Below, piece after piece: positions 36,996 through 48,916 of a stretch of 64,000 bases of DNA (position 1 is the first letter of the stretch; every line of letters starts with the position of its first letter). Origin of the DNA: Tsukamurella sp. 1534. Its GTDB lineage: Bacteria > Actinomycetota > Actinomycetes > Mycobacteriales > Mycobacteriaceae. Under the pieces are notes generated by a model. The model worked only from the letters and a program-made list of their open reading frames with translations, made no database searches and was not told where the DNA came from. The stretch spans positions 1,790,791-1,854,790 of the forward strand of contig NZ_HE997626.1 in NCBI RefSeq assembly GCF_000312385.1. Reading direction: 5' to 3'. A program made the position numbers and the translations under genes.

Positions 36996-37001
36996 GTACC
37001 C

Positions 37002-37727
37002 ATGACCGCTTCTCTGCCCGTGGTGTTCGTCCACGGCGTCCGCTTGTCCGGTGCGTGCTGGCAGCAGCAGGCACGTCTGCTCGGCGCTCGTGATGTGGTC
37101 GCGCCCGACCTACCCGGTCACGGAACCCGTCGAGGAGAGGCGTTCACCGTCGGCGCTGCCGTGGACGCAGTCGTGAGCGCCATCGACCAGGTCGGCGGGC
37201 GCGCTGTGCTGGTCGGGCACTCACTCGGCGGGTTCGTGTCGATCGCCACAGCCGCACATCATCCGGATCGCGTTGCGGCCCTGGTCGGTGTCGGTTGCTC
37301 CCTGGTGCCCGGTGTCGCATTGCGCGGCGCGTTCCGACTGGGGCATCGCGTGCTCACGGCTTTCGGCGACGATGGGGCGGCGGCCAGCGCTCGCACGCTG
37401 CGGAGAGTGCTACCGAGCGAGGTCGCCGAGCCCGTGATCGCGGCGGGCATCGCGACCGAGGTGGTCCCGTCGGTGATGGACGCGGCCGCCTGGATCGACT
37501 CGATCGATCTGCTGGCGCGGTACCGCGGGAGGGTGCTGCTGCTCAACGGCGGGCACGACCACTTCCGCTTCGGTGAGCACAGGTTCCTCGCGGCGACGTC
37601 CCACGGCAGTCTGCAGGTCGTCCCAGGTGCGGGCCATTACCTGCCGCTCACGCACGGCGAGGTGTGTGCACGCGTCGTGGACGACGTCGCCCGCCTTGCT
37701 GCGGCCGACGCGACGGTGACGGCGTGA
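37002..37727 (+). CDS. Alpha/beta-fold hydrolase
   Basis: Soluble alpha/beta hydrolase of 241 residues. The nucleophile elbow is GHSLGG (Ser near residue 74), the acid is in NGGHDHF and the His in GAGHYLP. The N-terminal oxyanion region is FVHGVRLSG. The substrate is unknown; MhpC/esterase-like members act on esters or C-C bonds. The GGAGG that precedes the ATG at 37002 lies within operator 2, so the neighbouring TetR protein should tightly control it. It converges with pknG. Confidence 0.9.
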   Translation: MTASLPVVFVHGVRLSGACWQQQARLLGARDVVAPDLPGHGTRRGEAFTVGAAVDAVVSAIDQVGGRAVLVGHSLGGFVSIATAAHHPDRVAALVGVGCSLVPGVALRGAFRLGHRVLTAFGDDGAAASARTLRRVLPSEVAEPVIAAGIATEVVPSVMDAAAWIDSIDLLARYRGRVLLLNGGHDHFRFGEHRFLAATSHGSLQVVPGAGHYLPLTHGEVCARVVDDVARLAAADATVTA

Positions 37728-37807
37728 CAGCGTGGAGCCGTCTCCGGCACGCCGTTGTATTCGGTTGACGGCGATGACATGAACGCCTCTCCAGGGGTGG
37801 CGGTCGA

Positions 37808-40213
<2,406 letters not shown>

Positions 40214-41194
40214 CTAGCCCGTGTACTGCGCCGCCGGCGCGGACCACACCGGGCCCAACGACGGGCGGAACCACTCGTTGTACAACTGCATCCAGGTGCC
40301 GTCGAACGCCATGCGCAGCAGCACCCCATTGACGAAACGCACGAGGTCGGGCCGGTTCTTCCCGATGCCGACCGCGTAGTACTCCAGCCCCATCGACGGG
40401 CCCGTGACCTGCAGGTTCGGGTCCTGCGATTCCAGCCCGGCGAGGATCGCGTCGTCGGTGGACACCGCGTCGACCTGCGCCTGCTGCAGCATCACCAGGC
40501 AGTCCGACCAGGAGTCGGTCGCGATGACGGAGGCGCTGGGCACGGCCCGTCGTACCCGGTCCAGGGACGTGGTGCCGCGCACCTCGCAGATCCGCCGCCC
40601 GGACAGGTCGCCCACGGTGTTGATCGCGGTCCCGCGGGGAGCCAGGATCCGTTGCTGCGCGATGAAGTAGGTCGCGGAGAACGCGACGGACTTCGCGCGC
40701 TCACAGGTGGCCGACATCGTCTTCACCACGACGTCGACGGTGCCCTCCTCGAGCGCCTTCTGCCGGTCGGCCGTGGACAGGATCCGGAACTGCACGCGGT
40801 TCGGGTCCCCGAAGATCGCGGCCGCGATCCTGCGTGCGATGTCCGCGTCGAATCCCTTGACCTCGCCGCTGATCGGGTCGCGGAAGGAGAGCAGGTTGGA
40901 GCCGATGTCGATGCCCACGACGAGCCGGCCGCGGCTCGCGATGTCGGCCATCGTCGACTCCGGAGGCATCTGACCGGCCGGCGGTACCGCAGCGGGGGAC
41001 AGGGTGCCGGGACACATCGAGACCTCGGCGGGGATCGGAGCGTCGCCGGGGACCGCGGCTCCGGATCCGGGCACGGGCTGGGGGAACGCGGTGACCGCGT
41101 CGCCCGGCGCCTCGGGGGCGGAGACGACGCAGCCCGTCGCGCCGAGCGCGACGGACAGGGCCAGGGCGACGCCTCCGGCGATTCTGCGCATCAT
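40214..41194 (-). CDS. glnH: Amino-acid-binding lipoprotein GlnH (PknG pathway sensor)
   Basis: Extracellular amino-acid-binding lipoprotein of 326 residues. The signal peptide ends in GATGC (lipobox). A Pro-rich linker precedes a solute-binding protein family 3 domain (RGRLVVGIDIGSNLLSF; GFDADIARRIAAAIFG). In mycobacteria GlnH binds Asp/Glu and signals through GlnX to PknG rather than feeding a transporter. No permease is present here, in keeping with that role. The ATG at 41194 overlaps the glnX stop (ATGA), and its stop lies 6 bp from pknG. Confidence 0.94.
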   Translation of the reverse strand: MMRRIAGGVALALSVALGATGCVVSAPEAPGDAVTAFPQPVPGSGAAVPGDAPIPAEVSMCPGTLSPAAVPPAGQMPPESTMADIASRGRLVVGIDIGSNLLSFRDPISGEVKGFDADIARRIAAAIFGDPNRVQFRILSTADRQKALEEGTVDVVVKTMSATCERAKSVAFSATYFIAQQRILAPRGTAINTVGDLSGRRICEVRGTTSLDRVRRAVPSASVIATDSWSDCLVMLQQAQVDAVSTDDAILAGLESQDPNLQVTGPSMGLEYYAVGIGKNRPDLVRFVNGVLLRMAFDGTWMQLYNEWFRPSLGPVWSAPAAQYTG

Positions 41195-42528
41195 CGGTAC
41201 TCCCGTACACGTGGGTAGAAGCCCGCGGCGACGCCCGCGGCGGCGACCACGCACAGCACGAAGGCGCCGGGTCCGGAGAACGCGATCGAGAACCGCGCCG
41301 TGTTCACGTTGTCGCGGTACAGGGTCCGCGCCCGCGCGATCGCCGTGGTGAGTTGCCCGTCGAGCGCCCGGTAGGAGACGGCCGCGGAACCGGGATCGGT
41401 GCCGATCGCGATGCGGGTGGCGCCGAGGTAGTCGCCGGTGGCCTCACTGGCCGCGATCAGCTGGTGCGCGGCCACCCACCGTTTCGCGTCGGCCCGCGCG
41501 CCGTCGACCGCGGCGGCGATCTCGGGGTCCGAACCGCTGACGGAGTCGAGCGTGTTCTGCGCCTGCTCCAGGGTGTCCGCGAACGCGCTGGGCGGCGCGC
41601 TGCGGCCCGCGCCGCGCTGCACCAGGGCCATCGTCTCGAACGAGCGGGCCTTCTGGGTCAGGTTGCGCGCCTGCGACAGCGCGTCGACCGCCGCGGTGCC
41701 GCGCTGCTCGGCGCGCAACGAATAGGTGGCGGATGTCAGGCCCGCGACCACCACCCACGCGAGGGCGATGGTGAGCGCCGCGGCGGCCACCACCAGCCCG
41801 CGGTTGACCAGGCGCTGCGTCCGCCGCGCCAGGTACCGGTGGGTCACGACGAGGGAGGCCAACGCGATCCCGAGGACGCCGTAGATCGCCCACGGCGGCG
41901 AGGCGAACTGCGAGTGCGTGTCGCGGAGGTTGTCGGCCTCCTCGCGATAGAAGGACTCGGCGGCGGGCAGCAGCGTCTCCTGCATGAGCGTGGACGCGGT
42001 CGCGAGATAGGCGGCCGCGACGGAGTTGTCGAGCCGGTTGTTGGTGCGGGCCGTCTCCACCAGGCCGGTGTAGACGGGCAGGTTCATGGAGATCGTGTTG
42101 AGGTACCCCTGCGCCACCGAATCCTCGGGAGGGAGGCTCGCCGCCGAGGTGATCAGGGACTTGCCCGCGGTCGCCATCGACAGCTGATAGGTGTTCTGGA
42201 TCTCGTCGGCGGGCAGCCCGCCAGCGACGAACGCCGCGTTCGCGGATTCGTTGGCCGCGGACAGCGAGCTGTAGAGCACCTGCGCGGCGTGCGCCCGCGG
42301 CTCGAAATCGTTGAGGTTGTCACGCAGCACCTCGGTGCGGGAGAGCTGGCCGGCGGAGGTGAACCACCCCGTGAAGAGGCACATGGTGACGAGCACGATG
42401 GCCATCGAGACGAGCTTGCCGGGGCTCGACGTGAAGAACTCGCGCAGCTCCGCGAAGACCGACGACTCGGGGAAGGATCGGAGGCGGAGGGTCGACAGCT
42501 GCCGATTCTTCGACGCCTGGGCTGTCAC
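41191..42528 (-). CDS. glnX: Transmembrane signalling protein GlnX
   Basis: A 445-residue membrane protein with four predicted helices: one near residue 40 (VSMAIVLVTMCLFTGWF), two near 215-265 and one near the C-terminus (AFVLCVVAAAGVAAGFY). Two extracytoplasmic helical domains lie between them. It is the family counterpart of Rv0412c, which transmits amino-acid binding by GlnH to PknG. The start is GTG at 42528 after AAGGGGCAGG, and the first gene of the operon. It is divergent from mutT3 with 150 bp between starts. Confidence 0.9.
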   Translation of the reverse strand: MTAQASKNRQLSTLRLRSFPESSVFAELREFFTSSPGKLVSMAIVLVTMCLFTGWFTSAGQLSRTEVLRDNLNDFEPRAHAAQVLYSSLSAANESANAAFVAGGLPADEIQNTYQLSMATAGKSLITSAASLPPEDSVAQGYLNTISMNLPVYTGLVETARTNNRLDNSVAAAYLATASTLMQETLLPAAESFYREEADNLRDTHSQFASPPWAIYGVLGIALASLVVTHRYLARRTQRLVNRGLVVAAAALTIALAWVVVAGLTSATYSLRAEQRGTAAVDALSQARNLTQKARSFETMALVQRGAGRSAPPSAFADTLEQAQNTLDSVSGSDPEIAAAVDGARADAKRWVAAHQLIAASEATGDYLGATRIAIGTDPGSAAVSYRALDGQLTTAIARARTLYRDNVNTARFSIAFSGPGAFVLCVVAAAGVAAGFYPRVREYR

Positions 42529-42665
42529 CGCCTGCCCCTTCCCTCGGGTCGCCCGTCAAGCCGCGACTCGCGACCGCGTTGACCGTGTGTCGACCCTATC
42601 GCGCAGGGCCCCCGTCGGGCCGTGACCGACGCGCTTTTCGCCGCCCCGAGCTTCCCTCCGTCGGC

Positions 42666-42671
42666 TACGGT
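42666..42671 (+). promoter_or_regulatory. Predicted -10 of a leaderless mutT3 transcript
   Basis: TACGGT, 7 nt before the ATG at 42679. Confidence 0.45.
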
Positions 42672-42678
42672 GGGAGCC

Positions 42679-43149
42679 ATGTTGGGTGACGGGAACGGCT
42701 GGGTCCACGACCCGGACGGGGCCCGCTACTGGGGCCGCTTCGGCGCGGCGGGTCTGTTGGCTCTGTCGCCGGACGAGACCAAGGTGTTACTGCAGCACCG
42801 TGCGTGGTGGAGCCACCAGGGCGGTACCTGGGCACTGCCGGGCGGGGCGCGGGACTCCCACGAGTCCGCGGCCGACGCCGCGCTGCGCGAGGCGTTCGAG
42901 GAGACGGGGCTTCCGTCCACCGCCCTGCAGGTGCTGTCCGAGGTGGTCACCGCGCAGGCCGAGTCCGGCTGGACGTACACGACGGTGCTGGCCCGGCTGG
43001 TCGAACCCCGGGACCTGGTGCCGAACGAGGAGTCGACGGCGCTGGAGTGGGTGCACCTCGGCGCCGTCACCGACCGCAAGCTGCATCCGGCGTTCGCGAC
43101 GGCCTGGCCGGACCTGCAACTCCACGTCCGCGCCCTCGCCGACGGGTAG
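42679..43149 (+). CDS. mutT3: Nudix hydrolase, MutT3-like
   Basis: Nudix pyrophosphohydrolase of 156 residues, orthologous in position to M. tuberculosis mutT3 (Rv0413), which has been linked to sanitising oxidised nucleotides. The Nudix box is complete: GGARDSHESAADAAL followed by REAFEETGL. The conserved lead YWGRFGAAGLL and LLQHRAWWSHQGGTWALPGG are also present. The ATG at 42679 is preferred because of the upstream TACGGT; an in-frame GTG at 42622 would add 19 residues. It converges with thiE. Confidence 0.92.
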   Translation: MLGDGNGWVHDPDGARYWGRFGAAGLLALSPDETKVLLQHRAWWSHQGGTWALPGGARDSHESAADAALREAFEETGLPSTALQVLSEVVTAQAESGWTYTTVLARLVEPRDLVPNEESTALEWVHLGAVTDRKLHPAFATAWPDLQLHVRALADG

Positions 43150-43158
43150 CGCCCGTCG
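43140..43158 (+). terminator. Possible mutT3 terminator hairpin
   Basis: Stem CGACGGG (43140-43146) and CCCGTCG (43152-43158) with a TAGCG loop that contains the mutT3 stop. It lies just before the end of convergent thiE, and there is no clear U-tract. Confidence 0.35.
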
Positions 43159-43175
43159 CGGCGCGGCCGTGTTGT

Positions 43176-43865
43176 TCAGTCGGCCGGGCGCGAGCCCGGG
43201 CCACCCAGCGCGGTGCGGAGGGCGCGGGCGGCGGCTTCGGGGTCCTCGGCGGCCGTGATCGCGCGGACCACCACGATCGCGTCCGCTCCCGCCTCGACCA
43301 CCTCGGGCACGCGCGCCAGGTCGATGCCGCCGATCGCGAACCACTTCCGCGCGGGGGTGGCGGCGGCGGTCGCGCGGACCAGGTCCAAGCCGGGCGCGGT
43401 GCGCCCGGGTTTCGTCGGCGTGGGCCAGCACGGCCCGGTGCAGAAGTAGTCGACCCCCGGCTCCGCCGCCCCGGCGCGGGCCTGCGCGACGTCGTGCGTG
43501 GACCGGCCGATCACCACGTCGGCACCGACGATCTCGCGGGCGACGGCCACGGGGAGGTCGTCCTGGCCGAGGTGCAGCACATCGGCGCGCGCCGCCCGCG
43601 CGACATCGGCCCGGTCGTTCACCGCCACGAGGGCTCCGTGCGCGTGCGCGATCTCGCGCAACTGCTCGACGAGCTCGACCTCCTGCTTCGCCTCGAGCGC
43701 CCCGAACTCGCGCTCGCCCGCCGAGCCCTTGTCCCGCAGCTGCACGATGTCGACGCCGCCGCGGACCGCCGCGGCGACGAACTCGGCGAGGTCGCCGCGC
43801 TCGCGGCGGGCGTCGGTGCACAGGTACAGGACGGCGGAGTCGAGGCGTTCGCGCGGAGACGGCAT
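43176..43865 (-). CDS. thiE: Thiamine-phosphate synthase
   Basis: Joins HMP-pyrophosphate and thiazole phosphate to give thiamine phosphate. It is 229 residues of TIM-barrel fold with [11 protein letters not shown], the pyrophosphate-binding Asp in [22 protein letters not shown] and WFAIGGID. The ATG at 43865 has TACTCT 6 nt upstream and no Shine-Dalgarno. It is divergent from thiO, whose TPP riboswitch starts about 27 bp away. thiE itself has no riboswitch, so only the other arm of the locus is directly under TPP control. Same order as Rv0414c-Rv0417. Confidence 0.95.
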   Translation of the reverse strand: MPSPRERLDSAVLYLCTDARRERGDLAEFVAAAVRGGVDIVQLRDKGSAGEREFGALEAKQEVELVEQLREIAHAHGALVAVNDRADVARAARADVLHLGQDDLPVAVAREIVGADVVIGRSTHDVAQARAGAAEPGVDYFCTGPCWPTPTKPGRTAPGLDLVRATAAATPARKWFAIGGIDLARVPEVVEAGADAIVVVRAITAAEDPEAAARALRTALGGPGSRPAD

Positions 43866-43871
43866 GTGCCC

Positions 43872-43877
43872 AGAGTA
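43872..43877 (-). promoter_or_regulatory. Predicted -10 of a leaderless thiE transcript
   Basis: TACTCT on the minus strand, 6 nt before the thiE ATG at 43865. Confidence 0.5.
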
Positions 43878-43891
43878 GGATGAAGGGCGAA

Positions 43892-43984
43892 CACACGGGA
43901 GCCCCGGCCGCGGGGCTGAGAGTGGGGCTCGCCGCGCCCCTGACCGTCAGACCTGATCCGGATAATGCCGGCGAAGGAAGGATC
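43892..43984 (+). ncRNA. TPP riboswitch (THI element) of thiO-thiS-thiG
   Basis: Conserved THI-box elements appear in order: ACACGGGAGCC at the 5' end, GGGGCTGAGAGTGGGG (pyrimidine-sensing arm), ACCTGATCCGGATAATGCCG (pyrophosphate-sensing arm) and GCGAAGGAAG at the 3' end. The thiO ribosome-binding site (GGAAGGAT) lies at the 3' edge, so TPP binding probably blocks translation initiation of thiO. Confidence 0.95.
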
Positions 43985-43991
43985 GCAGCAG

Positions 43992-45010
43992 GTGGATTGC
44001 ACTGTCTCCGTGGTGGGTGCCGGGACCGTCGGGCTCACCGTCGCATGGTCGCTCGCGCGTGCCGGGGCACGCGTCACCGTCGTCGACCCGGATCCCGGCT
44101 CCGGCGCGTCCTGGGTGGCCGGGGGCATGATCGCCCCGTACTCGGAGGCGTGGCCGGGCGAGGAGCCCCTGCTGCGGCTCGGGATCGAGTCGTTGCGCCT
44201 GTGGGCGCCGTTCGCCGAGGCCCTGCAACCCTTCGCCGACGGTCCGCTGATCACCGCCCGCGGCACCGTCTGGCTCGCCGTGGACGACGGCGACGCGGCG
44301 GACCTCGCCACCGCCACGGCCGCCGTGGGCGACGCGGCGCTGTTCTGGCCGATGCGGCCGTCCGCCGCGGTGCGCGCGGTTCCCGGTGCGGCGCCGCGGA
44401 TCCGGGCCGCCGCGTCGGTGCCGGAGGAGATCGCCGTGGACAACCGCCTCGTGCACCGGGCCCTGCTCGCCGCCTGCGACGACGCGGGTGTCGTGCTCCG
44501 CCGCGAGCGGGTGGAGGACCCTCATGGCCTGCCCGGTGATGCCGTGATCGTCTGTGCCGGTTCGGCTTCCGATCGAATCGCCCCGGGCCTGGGGATCCGG
44601 CCCGTCAAGGGTGAGGTGGTACGGCTGCGCCGCGGGCGGCAGTGCCTACCGCCGCCGACGGTGACGGTGCGCGCGCGGGTGCACGGCCGGCAGGTGTACG
44701 TGGTCCCACGCGCCGACGGTGTGATCGTGGGGGCGACGCAGTACGAGAACGATCTCGATCTGGCGCCGCGGATCGGCCCTGTGGTGGACCTGCTCGACGA
44801 CGCGTTCGCGGTCCTCCCGTCGCTGCGGGAGTACGACCTGATCGAGGTGACCGCGGGCCTGCGCCCGTCGACCTCCGACAACGTGCCGGTGATCGCCCCA
44901 CTCGCCGGCCGCGTGTTCGCGGCGACGGGGCACGGCCGCAACGGGATCCTGCTCGCCCCGGTCACGGGCGCGAGGGTGACGGATATGGTGCTCAACCAGG
45001 AGGTGCACGC

Positions 45011-45020
<10 letters not shown>
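43992..45020 (+). CDS. thiO: Glycine oxidase ThiO
   Basis: FAD-dependent glycine oxidase that makes dehydroglycine (iminoacetate) for the thiazole moiety of thiamine. It is 342 residues. The N-terminal FAD motif is VVGAGTVGLTVAWSLARAG, followed by GASWVAGGMIAPYSE and the C-terminal GHGRNGILLAPVTG. The GTG at 43992 is preferred to an ATG at 43965 that lies inside the riboswitch. Its GGAAGG ribosome-binding site overlaps the aptamer. The 3' end overlaps thiS by 10 nt. Confidence 0.93.
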
Positions 45021-45971
<951 letters not shown>

Positions 45972-45998
45972 CCTCGTCGTGCGGCGAGAGGAGCGGCC

Positions 45999-47405
45999 AT
46001 GAGGGATCCGGAGCACACCGGCGAGGGTGCGGGTGCGTCCACGGGCCGGGTCCGTCGCGGGGCGCAGCTGGGCGGCGTCGCCGTGCGGCACGCGGTGCGC
46101 ACCGCGGCCACCGCTGCCGGCTCCCGGTTCCGCGACGAGGAGGCTGCGCGGGCGGCGCAGGACGCCGCGATGCTGGCCCTGGCCGACGATCTGGTGACGG
46201 TGCTCGGCGGTATGCGCGGCGCGGCGATGAAGCTGGGCCAGCTGCTGGCGGTGATCGACATGGGGATCACCAGCAGGAGCGCGAGGGACGAGTTCGCCCA
46301 CCGCTTGGAACCGCTGTTCCACACGGCGCCCCGCTGGCGCGACGCCGACATGATGCGCCGCCTCGACGAGGAACTGGGGCCGCTTCGGTCGCGGATCGTC
46401 GACCTGGAGGGGCCGATCGCGGCCGCGTCGATCGGCCAGGTGTACCGGGGCCTCCTCGACGACGGGCGGCGCGTGGCGGTCAAGATCCAGTACCCGCGGG
46501 TCGATGCGATGGTGCGCGCCGACCTCAAGAACATGCGCCTGCTCATGAAGGTGCTGGGCAAGTACGTCCCCGCGTCGAACGCCGAGGCGCTCTCGCAGGA
46601 GATCGCGAAACAGGTTCTGGCCGAGCTGGACTTCGCCGCCGAACTCGACCACCACCGCTACTTCGCCGGCCTGTTCGCGGGGCACCCCGCCATCGCGGTC
46701 CCCGAGCCGATCGACGAGTTGTGCACCGACCGCGTACTCGTCACCGAGTTCCTGGAGGGACGGCCGTTCGCCGCCGCCGTCGCCGCGGACCAGTCGACGC
46801 GGAACCGCGTCGCGGAGGCGGTGTACCGGTTCTACTGCGGCGAGATGTACCGCACCGGTCGGTTCTGTGCCGACCCGCATCCCGGCAACGTCCTCCTCCT
46901 CGACGACGGCCGAACGGGGTTCGTGGATTTCGGCATGACCGTGCTCCTCACCGAGGAGGAACACCGGTTCGAGCGGGCGCTGTTCGCCGCGGTGCTGCGG
47001 GGGGACAAGACCGAGGTGCACCGCCTGGCGGTGGAGGGCGGGTTCATCGGCCGTCCCGACGTGATGGGGGTCGACGACCTGTCCGAGTTCATCGGGCACG
47101 TGGTGGGCTGGCACCTCGAGGAGGGGGAGGTCACCGTCACGCCCGGTACGGCGCGGCACGCCGTGGTCTCGGTGGCGCTCCCGGCGGGCGGCTTCCGGGA
47201 CAGGTTCGCGGGACAGAAGCTGCAGGAGGCGCACGCGCTCGGCCGCCGCACCGACATCTCGACCGCCGCGCTGCTCGGCGAGCTGCACGCGACCGGGCCG
47301 TGGCGTGCCGTGGCCTGCGAGATCCTCGGGATCGGGCCCCCGGCGACCGCGATGGGCGATGAGATTGCAGAGTGGCGGGCCCGCGGAACCCGGCCGGCCC
47401 GATAG
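45999..47405 (+). CDS. ABC1/UbiB-family atypical kinase
   Basis: UbiB/ADCK-type protein kinase-like ATPase of 468 residues. The family's N-terminal KxGQ motif is MKLGQLLAVID, the Ala-rich nucleotide loop is GPIAAASIGQVYRG, the ATP-contact Lys is in VAVKIQYP, and the metal/catalytic region is CADPHPGNVLLLDDG followed by FVDFGM. In other bacteria these proteins support quinone or lipid metabolism. There is no C-terminal transmembrane pair, unlike UbiB. The ATG at 45999 has GAGAGGAG just upstream. It is followed by two TetR genes in the same direction. Confidence 0.9.
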   Translation: MRDPEHTGEGAGASTGRVRRGAQLGGVAVRHAVRTAATAAGSRFRDEEAARAAQDAAMLALADDLVTVLGGMRGAAMKLGQLLAVIDMGITSRSARDEFAHRLEPLFHTAPRWRDADMMRRLDEELGPLRSRIVDLEGPIAAASIGQVYRGLLDDGRRVAVKIQYPRVDAMVRADLKNMRLLMKVLGKYVPASNAEALSQEIAKQVLAELDFAAELDHHRYFAGLFAGHPAIAVPEPIDELCTDRVLVTEFLEGRPFAAAVAADQSTRNRVAEAVYRFYCGEMYRTGRFCADPHPGNVLLLDDGRTGFVDFGMTVLLTEEEHRFERALFAAVLRGDKTEVHRLAVEGGFIGRPDVMGVDDLSEFIGHVVGWHLEEGEVTVTPGTARHAVVSVALPAGGFRDRFAGQKLQEAHALGRRTDISTAALLGELHATGPWRAVACEILGIGPPATAMGDEIAEWRARGTRPAR

Positions 47406-47408
47406 AAT
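47403..47408 (+). promoter_or_regulatory. Predicted -10 of a leaderless tandem-TetR transcript
   Basis: TAGAAT, 8 nt before the ATG at 47417. Its TAG is also the stop codon of the ubiB-like gene. Confidence 0.45.
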
Positions 47409-47416
47409 CGATCCTC

Positions 47417-48139
47417 ATGCTGGAGCTGGAGCCCGAGGGGGCCGCGGACCACAGGCCACGCCGTGGCCGTCCGCGCTCCGCCGGACTCGCGGAACGGCGG
47501 CGTGAAGAGCTGACCGACGCGGCGTTCTCCGTGTTCGCGGAGCAGGGGTACGAGAAGGCGTCCGTCAGCGAGATCGCCCGGCGCGCCGGGATCGGGCAGG
47601 GCACCCTCTACCGCTACGTGGACGGCAAGCGGGAACTGCTGGACCTCGTGTTCGACCGCTGCGTCGACGCGTTGATGACCGCCGTCTCCCCCGACGACGT
47701 GCTGTCCGTGACCCGGGGCGAGGTGGGCGATGCGGCACAGGCGATCCGGGCGCTGGGAGAGCGCCTGTACCGTTTGGCCGACGCCCGCCCCGAGCTGCTG
47801 AGGATGGTCCTGGTCCAGGCCGGCACCGTCGATGAGGAACTGCGCTACCGGATCCAGGGGCTGTACCAGACGTTCGACTCGATCACGGTGCGCGCGCTGA
47901 ACAACGCCCGCGACAGCGGCTGGATCCCGGACCGGCGCAGCGATACCGAGGAGACCTACGCGCTGCTGGGGAGACTGCTTCCCGCGCTGGCGGTTCCGGG
48001 GATCGTGATGGCGCTGCAGAACGATGACGACGCCGAGCGTCGCGAGACCTACGTGTCGGCCGCCGTGACGATGCTGCAGCGCGGCATCCTGTCGGACGAC
48101 GCCCGCGCGGCCGACACCCCGCAGGGGGCCGCCGGATGA
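47417..48139 (+). CDS. TetR-family regulator (first of an overlapping pair)
   Basis: A 240-residue TetR regulator. It has a basic stretch (HRPRRGRPRSAGLAERRREE) before the helix-turn-helix (SVSEIARRAGIGQGTLYRYV, about residues 53-72) and a long, unclassified ligand domain. The ATG at 47417 follows TAGAAT 8 nt upstream. Its stop overlaps the next TetR gene (ATGA), so the two are made together. No palindrome is visible in the short upstream gap, and no target is obvious. The pair may form heterodimers or sense two ligands; both are inference. Confidence 0.88.
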   Translation: MLELEPEGAADHRPRRGRPRSAGLAERRREELTDAAFSVFAEQGYEKASVSEIARRAGIGQGTLYRYVDGKRELLDLVFDRCVDALMTAVSPDDVLSVTRGEVGDAAQAIRALGERLYRLADARPELLRMVLVQAGTVDEELRYRIQGLYQTFDSITVRALNNARDSGWIPDRRSDTEETYALLGRLLPALAVPGIVMALQNDDDAERRETYVSAAVTMLQRGILSDDARAADTPQGAAG

Positions 48140-48756
48140 CGGCGAAGACGGTGACGCGGCGCGCCACCGAGCTGCTCGACGCCGCCGTCTCGGAGTTCCT
48201 CGCGAACGGCTATGCGGCCGTGGGGGTCAAGGAGATCACCGAGCGTGCGGGTGTCAGCCACGGCACCTTCTACAACTACTTCGACAGCAAACGGCACATG
48301 CTGTCCGTGCTGATCGACCGCGAATCGGCGGCGCTCCTCGACACCGTGAGCGCTGCGGGCCGGGTCATGGGCGATCCGGTCACCGTCGCCGGGTTGCGCG
48401 CCGCGATCCACGCCGCCACGGCCGGTGTCCTGACCGAGGTCGCGGACCGGATCGACGAGTACCGGTTCCTGCTGTTCGAAGTGCCGGGCGTGGACGCCGA
48501 CAGCTTCGAGGAGTACCTGCAGTTGTATCGGGAGGCCGTGCGGCGGTGTTCGGGGATCCTGGCCCCGGCGGCGGAGGCGGGCCTGCTCACATCGGCCGTG
48601 ACCGTGGAGAACATCGCGGAGGGGTGGCTCGGTTACATGACCGGCGTCGTCGCGGCCATGGTGAACGACCTGGACGTGCCGGACCCCGCCGAGACGGCGC
48701 GCGTGATCACGAACCTGTTGCTCGGCGGGGCTCCGCGGGCGGGGCGCCCGGCCTAG
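48136..48756 (+). CDS. TetR-family regulator (second of an overlapping pair)
   Basis: A 206-residue TetR regulator. The helix-turn-helix is VGVKEITERAGVSHGTFYNY (about residues 30-49), followed by an all-helical domain with no recognised ligand signature. Its ATG overlaps the stop of the preceding TetR gene by 4 nt. The two proteins share only the fold, not recent duplication: their recognition helices (GIGQGTLYRY versus GVSHGTFYNY) differ. It ends about 160 bp before the DUF222/HNH gene. Confidence 0.9.
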   Translation: MTAKTVTRRATELLDAAVSEFLANGYAAVGVKEITERAGVSHGTFYNYFDSKRHMLSVLIDRESAALLDTVSAAGRVMGDPVTVAGLRAAIHAATAGVLTEVADRIDEYRFLLFEVPGVDADSFEEYLQLYREAVRRCSGILAPAAEAGLLTSAVTVENIAEGWLGYMTGVVAAMVNDLDVPDPAETARVITNLLLGGAPRAGRPA

Positions 48757-48903
48757 AGGGCTGCGGGTGTGTGCGTCGGCCCGGCGGCGTTCGATCCGTC
48801 TCGGTCGGAGCCGCCGGTGCAGACGTTTCTTGGCGTATGAAACATTCTGCGGGGGAGAGGAATCCCTTAGATGTTCGGTATTGCAACGCCTGAGTGAGCG
48901 GCG

Positions 48904-48909
48904 TAGTAT
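48904..48909 (+). promoter_or_regulatory. Predicted -10 of a leaderless DUF222/HNH transcript
   Basis: TAGTAT, 7 nt before the ATG at 48917. Confidence 0.5.
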
Positions 48910-48916
48910 CGAATGT

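Noticed and set aside
37728-37807. Terminator between the hydrolase and pknG.
   Set aside because: A 6-bp stem (CGCCGT/ACGGCG) with a 12-nt loop is the best candidate, not better than chance at this GC content.
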